Assembly: GCA_027625915.1 (NCBI GenBank)
Contig: JANTQA010000012.1
Coordinates: forward strand, 16,082,501 to 16,146,500
From: Anaeramoeba flamelloides
Lineage: Eukaryota > Metamonada > Anaeramoebidae
Direction: 5' to 3'
DNA: 64,000 nt
Shown here: positions 22,171 to 33,657 of the stretch, piece after piece
Numbering within the stretch: the first letter of the stretch is position 1
How the letters are laid out: each line of letters begins with the position of its first letter
Translations under genes and position numbers: made by a program
Notes under the pieces: model-generated
Database searches by the model: none
The model's input: the letters and a program-made list of their open reading frames with translations, nothing else
Told to the model about the DNA's origin: nothing

Positions 22171-23510
22171 TTTCGCCTTAATACAAGTCAATAATGGACT
22201 CTTTTCCGTATTATGGTGGTGTTGAATTATGATGTTATTTTACATTTTACTTCTCATCAAGAATTTTCATTCTGAAGAAATTGCACAAAACAATTATTTT
22301 AATGGAAAAAAAATCTTAATTTCAAAAGTTAAAAAAAAGTCCTAAAAAAGAATAATTTGCAAAATAGATTCTATTTAAAATTTTTTAAATTAACAGCCTA
22401 GAAGGGATTTTCAAGCACAATTTCAAATTTAACAACATTTCAAACTTTTTAAACCAAGAGTAAAAAATATTTAGTACAGCTTGAAGAATTTTTTTCAGTT
22501 TTCTGAATAGAAATGGAAATTATGAAATATTAAAATCAATTTTGGTTGGATCTTATAAGGAAAATGATCAGAAAATTGTTGTAATTTTGAAATTTTCTCA
22601 TTTTTTTCAAAAAAAAATTTTTCAGTAGGTATATCTAACTGGGATTATTAAACTCTTTACAGATCATTTTAACCAATAATATCACTATTTTCACTTCAAA
22701 AACTTTTCATTAAGTTAAAATTTATTCAAACTAGAGAAATGATTTTTACATCATTTTATGTTCTCAAAACCCTCATATATTAAAAAAATTGACGATAAAC
22801 TTTGTTATTGTTCAAACTTCAAACTTCCAGTTCTCTTTAAAACGAAATGAAAAAAATCTAAAATTTGAAAAAATTAGTTAAACTTTTTTGAAAATGTCCA
22901 ATCTTAACTTTTTTGAATTATTTTTGTCAAAATCTCAGCAAACAACTTTACAAAAAGAAAATGGAAATGATTTAAAAGAATTTATCTTACAGAGGGTTTT
23001 AAAAAAATGTCAAATTTTTGTCTTCGATAGAGTTCATATCAATTTTTCAGAGTAAAACTCAAAATTTTAAACTAAAAAGAGAATTTCTCCCTTTATGATC
23101 ACTAAATGAAAAAATATTTCAAAAGAGTTGATAAAAAAAACAATTTAATTTCAAGTTCAAAAAATTCAAGATTGCCACTTTTCTAAAAAATATATTTATT
23201 TTGTGTATTCCCAAGGAAACATCGCAAACCATCAATGAAATCTAAAATTAATTTTTTTTTCATATTTGAAGTCAAAATATTATTTAAATATGACAAGTAA
23301 TGTAAAGTGTTTCCTAAACGGGAAATAACGAAAATTTAAAGAATAAGTTGAATAAATAGAATGAATTTACTTCTATTTATTCAAATTTTTTTAAAGTTTT
23401 TTATTAATTTTCTCAATTCTTTTCGTTTATTTTTTTTTTTTTAATTTTTATTCCATTAAACAACCAGTAATCATTTCAAAAAATATTTGATCAATCCTTT
23501 GACACTGTAA
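22171..23510. other. Upstream region of the RGS-DUF547 gene, no gene seen
   Basis: AT-rich sequence with no exon-like ORF. The last 100 bases before the gene hold T-rich tracts that may belong to the promoter, but no specific element is recognisable. Confidence 0.5.
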
Positions 23511-26500
23511 ATGTTAGTCACAAAAAAACGAAGAAAATACTCGAAATCATTTATATCTTCATTCTTTGTGAAAAAAAAGAAAATAAAAAGAAGTTCATCA
23601 GTTATTTCTGAAAAGGATCGTATTGCACGAAAAATAAAAGCTTTATCACAACTCCTGTCTGAGCTTGGTAATAAAAAAATGGAATTACTGAATTTTCAGT
23701 TCTATGGCACAACACCACATAAAATCAAACAAACTGAAAAGACAATTCAGAAAGAAGAATTGGAAAATAAAGCTCTAAAAATTGAATTAGAAATGATCAA
23801 GTCAACAATTCAAAACATCAATGAGCAAGAACTTGAGATTAATTTTGAACCTAATAGCTTAACTGATCAATTTCAAAATATCAGTCATAATCTAGAAGAA
23901 AAATCAACAATATTATCAATCAATAAGAATGAAAAGATTCAGATCCAAGAATATGATTTGGACAAGGACGATGAGAAACAAAAGTGGAAACTGAATGAGA
24001 AGGGGAAAGAAAATGAGAAGGAGAAAGAGAAAAAGAAAGAAATAGAAACGGAAACCAAGTTTTTCCAAATAAAAAACAATAATCAAAACATAAAACCACG
24101 AACAAAAAAGAAAAAAAGTTACACAAAATCTTTAATAGGGAGAGAATTGGACAACAATTTAGCGATAATCGAAAAGGAAGCGTTATTGAATCAGGAGAAA
24201 AACATGACAAATGATATTGAGATACACGAATTAGAAATAGAATTAGAGAAGGTAAACAAAAGAAAACAAATAGAGAACAAATATCAGAAACTTTTAGATC
24301 TGGAAAAACATAATGATCTTTCAAAATTTGAGGAAAAAATTCAAATTATCGAACAATTAGAGTCAAAAATTGAAACCATCAAAAAACGAAATGATAAACA
24401 AAAAGTCCAGGAATTAATTGACTTAAATAGAGAAAAATTAAAAAAGAAAGTCAATTTCACAAATAAATTGCTCGTCGAATTAAATGTTTTAAAAGAGAAA
24501 TTAAAAATTGAAAATGAAAATAATGAAAATTATTCCAAAGAATTGGAATCAACAAAGGAAGGAAATGAATCTTTTGTTGACGAAGAAAAAGAATTGGAAA
24601 AATATGAACGAAAATTTCATAATCTTATTATAAGTATCAAAAAAGTAGAATTTGAAATAGGCAACACGAAAAGTGTAACAAAAAAATTTTATTCAGATCG
24701 CGATAAACTACAAATACTTGAAATTAAAAAATATGAACAAGAGTTGGAGAGGATAAAAATTCAACAAGAAACTGCTGTAATAATCGAAGTATTAGAAAGC
24801 TCCAAAATAAATTCAAGAAATATATCAGAAAATTATTCGAATGAATATTTGGATTCAGATCTTACAGAATCAAATGAATCAGAATCTACAAGTAATACAA
24901 ATCAAGGCGATGTCACTTTGTTAATTCGCAAAGGAGATTCAAATAATCCAAATGATTCTGAAAGGAGAAAAATCAAAATCACAACTTCACATCAAAATAA
25001 CAATCCGAAATTAAATTCAAAAAGTTCTAGATCAATAACAAAAAGAAACCAAAAATCTGACCAAAAGAATCTGAGTCAAAAACATTTAACCAATGTTTTG
25101 CTTCATAGTTTTTCTGTAGAGGAAATTTACCAATCAAAACGGTTTTTAAATAATAAACCAAAAAAAGTATTAAGAATAAAACAGATAACTCCCAGAAACT
25201 CAAGACACACAAAAAGAAAACCAAAAAATCTCATTCGAAAGAAAAATAATTATTTTCAAGACTCAAATGAAAGTATAATGAGGACTATTCAATTGGGCAA
25301 AGGTTTGAAAGATAGTAATTACAATTCAGATGAATCGAAAAATGATAACAATCAAAACCAGGTGCAGAAGCAGTATATAAATATAAAGCAACTACAAGGG
25401 AAAAATATCGAATTTATTTTGAACAAAACAATTTCAAATGATGATATCGAAATTAATCAACCAGTATGTTTAAATCAGAAAAAAAAAAAAAGTCTTAATA
25501 AATCTATAGTATATTCAAAAACTTTTCAAAATATGAAAAGTACTGATATTGATAAACCTAAATTTCAAATTGATTCACTTGAAGTTTTATTGTCAATCCC
25601 CAAAGCAGTCGATTATTTTAAAGAATATTTATGTAAACAACTTAATCAAGAAAATCTTTTATTCTTTCAGGAAGTTAAGCTATTTAAAAGAAAATCTCGT
25701 TCCAAGAAAGTAATTTACTCTCTTTTTCTTTATTTTTTTTTTTTTATTATTTTTATATTTCTTTTTTCATATTATTTGTATTTCTAAATTCCATATCAAT
25801 GTCCAATATTTTTGTTTAGATGATTAATTTTATCGTCGCATTCGCTAAAATACTTTTCAACTTTATTGTTGCGAAGATCCAATAAAAGTTCAAATTTTGA
25901 AATTTTTTTTCAATTTTGGAAAAGGATCATTATAAAAGTTTTATAAAAAAAAATTACAATTATTTGTTAATTTTTCACTTTTTATAACTCCACTTATAAT
26001 AAACAATTTTGGTTAATAAGAGATCACGGATCAAAAATTATTTTTAAAGATGTTTTATGATTTAAGTTAAAAAATCCAATTTTCCAATAAGATTTTTTTC
26101 AAATTTAATCATAAAATAATTTGAAAAAATTTATATTTTTTATTTTTTCACAGTTAAGAAGTAATTTTATTGTCTTTCAAAAATTGTGACACACCTGAAA
26201 TAATAAATTGAAAAAAATATATACTTTAGTGTTTAAATACGAATAATTATCATATATTATTTATAAATCACCTTTTTATATTCTCTAAATATAAAAAATC
26301 AAAATTTAAGAATCAAAAAAAAAATTAAAATAAATAAATAAAAAAATGAAGAACAATTTTTGAAATGAGTATTGTGGTTTTTTTAAGGGGTTGGACTTTA
26401 ATTGAAAAAAATTTAGCACGAAGATTTTTTGTTTATCAATAAATATATTTTAAAAGACATTGTATCATCTCATTTTTCTTAAAGTTTATTTTTCTTTTAT

Positions 26501-26525
26501 CAGATAATTTTTTCTTACAGTTTGG

Positions 26526-26563
<38 letters not shown>

Positions 26564-28554
26564 TATCCAGAAAATACCCAAAAAAAAAAAAAATAAAAAA
26601 AAAAATAAAAAAAAAAATAAAATAAATTGAAAAGTTAAAAAAAAAGTTATTAAAATTAAAAAAGAAAATGAAAAACAAAAAAAGAAAAACCAAAAAAAAA
26701 ATTTGATAAAATGTGAAAATAATCTCGATTAAAAAATTGAAAAAAATCTTTTAAAAAGAATCTAGGATAAACATGAACAAAACTTTACAAACCCATATTC
26801 AATAGTATTATAAAATAAGTCAACGTTTTCTAAAAATAGTTGACTTTGTGTGAGTTAAGATATTATATTTTTTTTTATTATTTTTCTTTTGTTTTTTATT
26901 TTTTTTTTTGTTAAAAATATCCACCTTTACGAAATTTCTCTATTCTAATTCAAATATTATTTTCACTCAAGTGATCAACTTTGTATAATTATTATCTAGA
27001 TAAAATTGTTTTAAGTTACAAAGTCAATGTAAAAATAAATCCTTTGTTTTATTTTAGGGTATAAATTGTATAAATATCTTCAAAGAAAAATATAACAAAA
27101 GGAAGAATTTAGGAAATATGTTTTGACATTTCTATTAGTGAAATAGATATTATTTTATTTTTCGAATTTCCCAATTTTTAAATGGTTCTAATTTAGAAAA
27201 AACTATTATTGCTATAATTTATAAAATAATTAAAGTATTCAAATCTAATTTAATTTTTTAATAATATTAGATGTTTATCTAAATTCATAATTTGATTCTT
27301 CTAATTTAAAATGATATAATGTATCAAAACAACCAAAAATAAACAAAAAAAATCACAAAAATAAAAAAAAAAAAATAGCAAATTAGAAAAAAGGCAAAGG
27401 GTATTTTTTACAAGTACATAAAACCAGGGTCTTTATTTGAAATAAATATTATTTCTTCATGTAGAAAGACCATTATTAAAAATATCAACCAAAAACGATA
27501 TTTTCTTGATTTGTTTGATGAAGCACAAGAAGCGGTTTTCAATCATATGAATTTAAATTCATGGAGTAGTTTCCAAAAGACAACAATTTATATGAATTTA
27601 TTGAAAAATCTAAAAAATGACCTTACAATTGATTTGAATCAAGAGAAAAAAAGATGTGTCTTAATTTATAATAAAAAAAAGAAAAGTTCTTTAAATGAAG
27701 AATTTGTGTATAGGGGTAAAAAAAATAATGCCTACCAAATTAGTGAAGAATTGATGCTAATTTTAATGGATATATTAAATGTCCATTATTCAGTGAATAA
27801 AAAAAGTATTGACATGAAAGCAATATCAAAATCAATCCCATTTCGAAAATTTGTAGAAATATCTTCCAAATTACAAAATATTAATTTGAAAAATTTATCA
27901 GTTCAAGAAAGATTATCCTTCTTTATTAATATTTATAATGTTTTGACATTACATAGCTTTGTTGTCAATGGTGTTCCAAAAGATAAACAAAATGTTGAAA
28001 GATTTTTAAAAAATTCAGTTTATCGAATAAATGATTTTAACTTTTCTTTGAATGATATTTATCATGGGATATTGCGTGGTAATACAGATCCCAAACAGCC
28101 GAACCATAATTATTTTAAATCAGAAAATGATCTAACTAAAAGCCAACTAGCAATTCGGCCAATTGATGCACGTGTCCATTTTACATTGATTAATTACAAT
28201 TTCAACTCGTACATCAGAGTTTATTATTTCAATGGTTTATCTGAAAATTTGTCAAAGGTTACAAAGGAAATGCTATTATCATTAGTAACAATAAATCATA
28301 AGAAGAAAAAGATCTTAATTCCCAAATTATTTGCACAATATGAAAAGGATTTTGGTGGTCCAGAAAAAATATTAAAATGGATCTCGATGAATACCTTTCA
28401 TGAATTATATTTTGATTCAAATGAAAATAACCTCATCAGTAATTATTCAATTAAATATGTTTATAAAGATATGAATCAACCCTCAATAATCTTTGATTTG
28501 AAAAGAACAATTTCTCGGAAGTTTAGTAAGATCAAATTATTTGACGAAAATTGA
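23511..28554 (+). CDS. Coiled-coil, RGS and DUF547 domain protein, three exons
   Basis: Proposed exons are 23511-25709, 27058-27119 and 27465-28554, giving 1,116 residues. A TAA immediately precedes the ATG. Residues 1-35 are basic. Charged coiled coil fills about 35-420, followed by a Ser/Asn-rich basic linker. An RGS domain starts near 690 (LLSIPKAVDYFKEYLC, then NQENLLFFQEVKLFKR), crosses both introns, and ends near 805 (FDEAQEAVFNHMNLNSWSSF, YMNLL). DUF547 covers about 870-1070, with the hallmarks FFINIYNVLTLHSFVVNG, ARVHFTLINYN and YEKDFGGPEKILKW. RGS domains speed GTP hydrolysis by G-alpha subunits. DUF547 has no settled function but occurs with coiled coils in plant MIP1-type proteins. 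The 62-nt middle exon is the least certain part: it keeps phase on both sides and supplies the expected linking stretch (IFKEKYNKRKNLGNI), but its donor is GTTTTG. A G-protein regulator at a membrane or scaffold is likely. Confidence 0.85.
26341..26465 (+). repeat. Dispersed repeat family 5, copy 1 (in the first RGS-DUF547 intron)
   Basis: About 125 bp match 32001-32126. Shared phrases are aacaatttttgaaa.gagtatt and cacgaagattttttgtt, followed by aataaatat. No coding sequence is visible. Confidence 0.6.
26529..26563. repeat. A28-G7 homopolymer junction
   Basis: A run of 28 adenines is followed directly by seven guanines in the first intron of the RGS-DUF547 gene. It is followed by further A-rich simple sequence to about 26700. 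Confidence 0.85.
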
Positions 28555-28867
28555 TCTATTTTAATTATCTGTATATTATTCAAAGACCTATTATTCCTTT
28601 TTAAATGATTTTTTTCTTATTTTTTTAATATAAAATTTTGTAATTTTTGGAAGAGAAGTGAAAGTATTATTTTTTTTTTTTTTTTTCTTTGGTGAACTTT
28701 CCAGAAAAATGAAGAATGTTGATTAAAAAAATAATGTAACTTTTTTAAAATTTTTTTTTATTATTTATTTATTTTATTTTATTTTTTTGAATTTTTGAAT
28801 ATGGTTAAACATTTGAATTATTAAAAATGAATAAGATTTATTTCTCTAACAATTTTCTTATATTTAA

Positions 28868-29520
28868 GGGTCTAGTAATTTACCGTGAATATTCACCATA
28901 TTCAAGGGGTGACTGTAGACCAAACAGATATTGTGAAATAGCTCTTCTTTTGGCTGACAAAATTCAAATAACATAATAAAAAAATCCATTGGATCTCTTT
29001 GAAAAAAAATTCAAAGAGGAAGAAAAAGATGTTTAAAAGTGTTCTCAATTTCAAAAAATCAAATTTAAAAAAAAATTCATCTTTCTTCATTTTCTATTTC
29101 TAAAAGGTTAAATTTCTTTAATTTAAAACAAATTGCATTCTTGAATTTCGCAATCAATTTATTTCGTTTTAATATGATTTGTGGTTATTTTAAAACTCTC
29201 TAAATTTGACCAAGTATGGATTATGTTATATTCTTACGATTAAAATAACTCATTTGAAAAAAGAAAAAAAAGAAAAAAAAAATCACCGAGATCTCAAAAA
29301 GCGCCAAAGAGCGACACTTCAAAACTGACATAGTTGTTTTCAAAATTGTAATTCACAACCTTCTAATTGGAAATTGAGTGTCGCTCTTTGGCGCTTTTTT
29401 CTAAAAATGTCCTCATCTTTAGTTGTTGATTTTTGGAGATCGATCACACATCATAGGTTGGTTGGTTTTTGATTGGTGTTAGGTCTTCATAAAAATTACT
29501 AAAAAGTTTTTTTCCATTTC
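28868..29520 (+). repeat. Dispersed repeat family 3, copy 2, with a perfect 23-bp hairpin
   Basis: It aligns with 21415-22170 and, partly and in reverse, with 61320-61510. The centre holds arms at 29296-29318 and 29377-29399 that are perfectly complementary for 23 bp (aaaaagcgccaaagagcgac and three more bases) around a 58-nt loop. The right part contains ggagatcgatcacacatcat. No coding sequence is seen. Confidence 0.7.
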
Positions 29521-30739
29521 AGAAAAAAAAATTTCACCATAATAACTCGACCCTTAAGAGAAATTTACTAAAAAAAAATTACAAATTCATATTTTTGTTT
29601 GTAAAAAGTGATACAGAATATTTTAAAAATTGACAATAAACAAACAAGATTAAAAAGGATATGACTAGCCTAAAATCATAAATTAAAAAAAAAAAGGTAT
29701 TCTTTACTCATCTATAAAAGATATATTTGAATATGATACGGTTTGTATTACTTGTTCAGAATTAAGTGATTACAATGATTCATATAGTAAAAAAGAGAAT
29801 TTTGAACTCAGTGATTATGTTTTATCAAATTGAAAGAGTATTTAGAAACATTTTAGTGTCTTTTTATATTCATTAGAAGTCTTTTAAATTAAATTTAGCT
29901 TTCGAATAGTTTGAGAACTTTTTTTACTAATTTTTTATTTTCCAAATAAGCTAAATGTCAAAAATAGGGGCAAATCTTTTATCAGAAAATAATTTGTTTA
30001 ATTGTTTTTTTTTTTAATAATAATGTATTTTACAAAAGTGTTGAGACAATAACTAATATATATTAATAAATAAAAATATAGTTTTATCATTCTATTTTTT
30101 GAAAATGAAAATTGAAAAAAATAATTATAAAAAATTTTGTCCCTAATTATAAGATTTGGCTAACTCTGTTATTGTCCCGGTGTATGAACTAAGGAAGGAA
30201 TTTGTAAAAAAAAATTAGACTAAATAAAAACAAAAAAAAAGATTATTTAATAAAGGGGTGAAAATGTTTGAGATTGTGTATATTTTTGATTCTTGAAAGA
30301 ATTATTTTGATTTCAAATTTCTTTTTTTTTTTTTACAAATATTTTTATTCTTTTATTAGGAGATATTATCTAGCAAGAAGAAGTTGAAAATTAAAACATT
30401 TAGTTATTGAATTTAAATTACGTTAGTTTTCCAATGTTCAAGTTTCTCAGTAATTTCTATTTTTATAATTATTCTTTTTGTTGATCTCATTCAATTAATA
30501 AAGATTCTTTTATTAGTAGAAAAAAAAATATTTTTTAAAAAAAAAATATGTCTTTTGCCCAAAATTTAAAGGTTACATCATCAATCTTCAAAGTGTAAAA
30601 TTAGTAAAATATCTTTCTTCAAAATGATACTCAATAACTATTAGTTGTTTAAAAAATGGAATTTTTTAGTAAAATATATATTATTAACCATGCAGTGATT
30701 AAAATAGTATTTATAAAACAAACATAATACATGTTTTGA
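29521..30739. other. Intergenic, no gene seen
   Basis: AT-rich DNA between two dispersed repeats, with no exon-like ORF or RNA gene recognised. Confidence 0.55.
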
Positions 30740-31150
30740 AATAAAATCTGTACTTTTTTTCTTCTTGTCGGAAAATAAAACCCAGTTTACAATCCAATAG
30801 TATGTCTAAGATAAAATCAATTTTTTAGGTTTATTCCTTCATATTTTTGGTAAAATTTTAGATTATGAATGCAATTTGTTGAAGGGTTTTTCCTAATATC
30901 CTCGATTGTTTTGTAATTTTTTATTTTTTTTAAGAGAAAAATTGCATGAATAATTAACTCTTTTTTTTGAGATAAATTTTCTCATTTGATCCTTCATTTT
31001 TAGATTTTCTTTTTTTATAATAGGACTTTAAGAAACCCAAACCATATTCAATTAGGGTTTATTGTCGATTTCTTTGATCTGTTGATGTATATTTCTACTA
31101 CAACAAATAAAAGCACACTTTTTGATTTTGAGACACGGGTTAAACTTTTC
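30740..31150 (-). repeat. Dispersed repeat family 6, copy 3
   Basis: The reverse complement reads tcaacagatcaaagaaatcg, caataaac, aaggatcaaatgagaaaatt and aaaattgattttatctt..actattgg. These follow the same order as the two direct copies at 17612-18430. Confidence 0.65.
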
Positions 31151-32000
31151 TGTACGCTTAATTTTAATAACAGTAGAGATTATTTTTGAGAAAATTATTT
31201 ATAAATCTTTGAAATATATTGAAAAAACATCTGGATTTACAGAAAGATATCAAAAATAGACAGTATTTTGGTTTTTATATTGAATTTTATTGAGTAAAAC
31301 CTGAAAATGTAAAAGTATAAAATAATAATTACTTTTCAGTAATTCTGAATATTTGTTTTTAAATACTGAGAGTATTGATATTTTGAGTTGCTATTTTTCA
31401 ATTTGGAAAAGTAATTAAAAACAAAAATTTACAAAATGACAAATTTTTAATCGAAAAGTAAATCTTTTCGAACTATTTTATAAATAGAATTTTTAGAGTG
31501 CTTTGGAACATGGAGAATTAATATGATTTACTGTTAATTAGAAAATTGTTGAATTTGGTCCAAATAGATACAGAATGTAGTCCCTTAAATTACATTTTTT
31601 TTCTAATAATCCTCTCCGATTTGATCAACACCAAAAAAGTACCCAAGTTTTTTAAAAATTCTAAATTTAATAAAAATACTTTTAAAAATATTAGAAAGAT
31701 AAATTTCGTTTAAAAGACTTCAAATGACTGCCACCGGGTACTAAAATGGTTCTAGATACTCTTTCAATTTGGTGACACATATTTACTCAATTCAAAATTA
31801 TCTTTTTACTCTAGGAAGTATTGAAAACACTACATTCTGAACAACAAATCCAAAACAAAAAAATTAAGAAATCTATTTTTCACAGTGCAATATTTAGTGT
31901 CTTCCAATGATTAAGTATTCTCGACATTTCACTTCTGTATTATTATTAAGATCAAAAAACCCGATATTTTAAAAAGTAAAAAAAATAATATCAAAAACTC
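31151..32000. other. Intergenic, no gene seen
   Basis: AT-rich; no supported gene or RNA. Confidence 0.5.
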
Positions 32001-32126
32001 AAAAAATGAATAACAATTTTTGAAACGAGTATTACGGATTTTTTTTAGTGGCTGGGCCTGCATTGAAAAAAAGTAAACACGAAGATTTTTTGTTAATAAA
32101 TATCTGAATTTTAAAAAACATTCCTG
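32001..32126 (+). repeat. Dispersed repeat family 5, copy 2
   Basis: Matches 26341-26465 in the same orientation, including cacgaagattttttgtt. It lies about 180 bp beyond the 3' end of the PAC4 gene. Confidence 0.6.
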
Positions 32127-32306
32127 TGTTTTAATTTTCATAGTGTTTATTGGTATTTTCTAATATATTTTTTTTTTCTTTTCTATCTGGCTGTTAAAAA
32201 AAGAAAGAAAAAAATAAAAAAAAACAATCCAAAACATTCAAAAAACAGTGTAGTCGATCGGTATTTTTTTGATTAATCCAAAGGTTTTTGAAGAAACAAT
32301 TTCCTT

Positions 32307-32882
32307 TTATTTCTCTTTTTCTTTTTCTTTTTCTTTTTCCTTTTCTTGTTCCTTTTCTTGTTCTTTTTCTTGTTCTTTTTCTTTTTCTTGTTCTTGTTCT
32401 TTTTTTTTTTCTTCTTCTGTTTCTTTTTCTTCTTTTTTTTCTTTTTTTTCTTCTTCTTCTTTTTCTAATTCTATTTCTTTGTTATTTTCTTGTTCTTTGT
32501 TTTCACCGAAAAAACCTTTTTCTTTTAAACGTTGAAGTATTGCACGTTCACATAAAACTTCTATTTCTTGGAGATCTAAGGAAACAACGTCACAAGACAT
32601 AAAGACTTGCACACCCTTTTTATATGTTTTTGATAGTTTGATTGCCAGACGACGACTAAATTCTTGTTCAAAACTATCTGTTGGTACTCCAAATGGTAAC
32701 AAAGAAGTTGTTGAAACAGGTATGTTGGATCCGTAACAGCCACTGAGTGTCAGTGAAGTTAAAGTTGCCCTTTTGTTGGTCATCATTATAAAAATACAAT
32801 CTTTTTTAAGACAAATAATTTGGAAATGAACAATTTCATTATTAATGAGTTTTGCTGAGAAGGTGTCAACAACAGAACTCAT
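32307..32882 (-). CDS. PSMG4: Proteasome assembly chaperone 4 (PAC4/PSMG4) homologue with a Glu/Lys tail
   Basis: PAC4, together with PAC3, helps assemble the alpha ring of the 20S proteasome. The 191-residue reading starts at the ATG at 32882 (MSSVVDTFSAKL). The frame stays open 40 codons further upstream, but that extension is hydrophobic and not expected in the family. Family landmarks in order are FSAKLINNEIVHFQI (human: FSARLWEQLVHFHV), a strand IFIMMTNKRATLTSLTLS, YGSNIPVSTTSLL (human: YDSIPVSTSLL), FSRRLAIKLSKTYKKGVQVF (human: LAQRLARKTNKQVF) and a C-terminal helix ending in RLKEKG. Residues 127-191 are an almost pure E/K/Q tail absent from the roughly 123-residue human protein. It is encoded by GAA/AAA repeats and probably forms a single charged helix. 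No intron is needed. It is divergent from PDK1, 775 bp away. Confidence 0.88.
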   Translation of the reverse strand: MSSVVDTFSAKLINNEIVHFQIICLKKDCIFIMMTNKRATLTSLTLSGCYGSNIPVSTTSLLPFGVPTDSFEQEFSRRLAIKLSKTYKKGVQVFMSCDVVSLDLQEIEVLCERAILQRLKEKGFFGENKEQENNKEIELEKEEEEKKEKKEEKETEEEKKKEQEQEKEKEQEKEQEKEQEKEKEKEKEKEK

Positions 32883-33657
32883 AAGTGAAATAATTAGATG
32901 AAAAAATAAAAAAAATAAAAAAATAATCAATCTGTTAAAATATTTTACTGAAATGCATAAATTCAATACTAAAACGTGAAATTGTTTTTTAGAGATATAC
33001 ACACACTAAATATACAAAAAAATGGACATTAAAATAAGATAAAATTGGTTTGTTTATGAAAAGTCAATTTAAGGTCAAGATCAGATTCCAATTCTCTAAT
33101 TTAACTTCTGCTTGGGATTAAATAGTTTCAAATCTTATTTTTTTTTGTTTAATGTTGATATTATACTTTTTTTTAAAAAAATACTGGTCTTTGAATAAGC
33201 AATGGAAAAAATTTTCACTTCCATTTTCGATATTTTTCTATTTTAGCAAGATTTCCCAATGAAATCGATTGTAAATTGTGATCTCACAAGATTTGCTATG
33301 TACTCTTTTATTCTATTCACAGATTATAGGTTGGGTGAAATAAGAAACCAAAATAAAACCAAGATTTAAGTATTGAAAATTGCATAATTAGCATCAGAAA
33401 TTTTATCTTTTTGAAATTTCAAAGAAATCGTTATTTTTGTTCAACACAAAAAAAATTTTTACTGTTTCAATAACAAATGGTTTTTGCCAATTTCAAAAAT
33501 GAAGGGTTTTGTTTGAACTGTTTCTGATAAATTGGTTTCGTAGGCACACCCTTAAAAAATAACAATTGAACAAACACAACTTTGATGAAAGAATGTTAAA
33601 ACTTTGAATGCTTTATTTTTTTTTCATTTTTCTTTTTAGAGCATTCATCATATAGGA
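32883..33657. promoter_or_regulatory. Divergent intergenic region between PAC4 and PDK1
   Basis: The 775 bp separate two start codons pointing away from each other, so both promoters should lie here. T-rich tracts and an acceptor-like sequence near 33640 are visible, but no specific promoter motif can be named. Confidence 0.4.

Noticed and set aside
32269-32602. Plus-strand Ser/Phe-rich ORFs
   Set aside because: They are antisense to the E/K tail of the PAC4 homologue.
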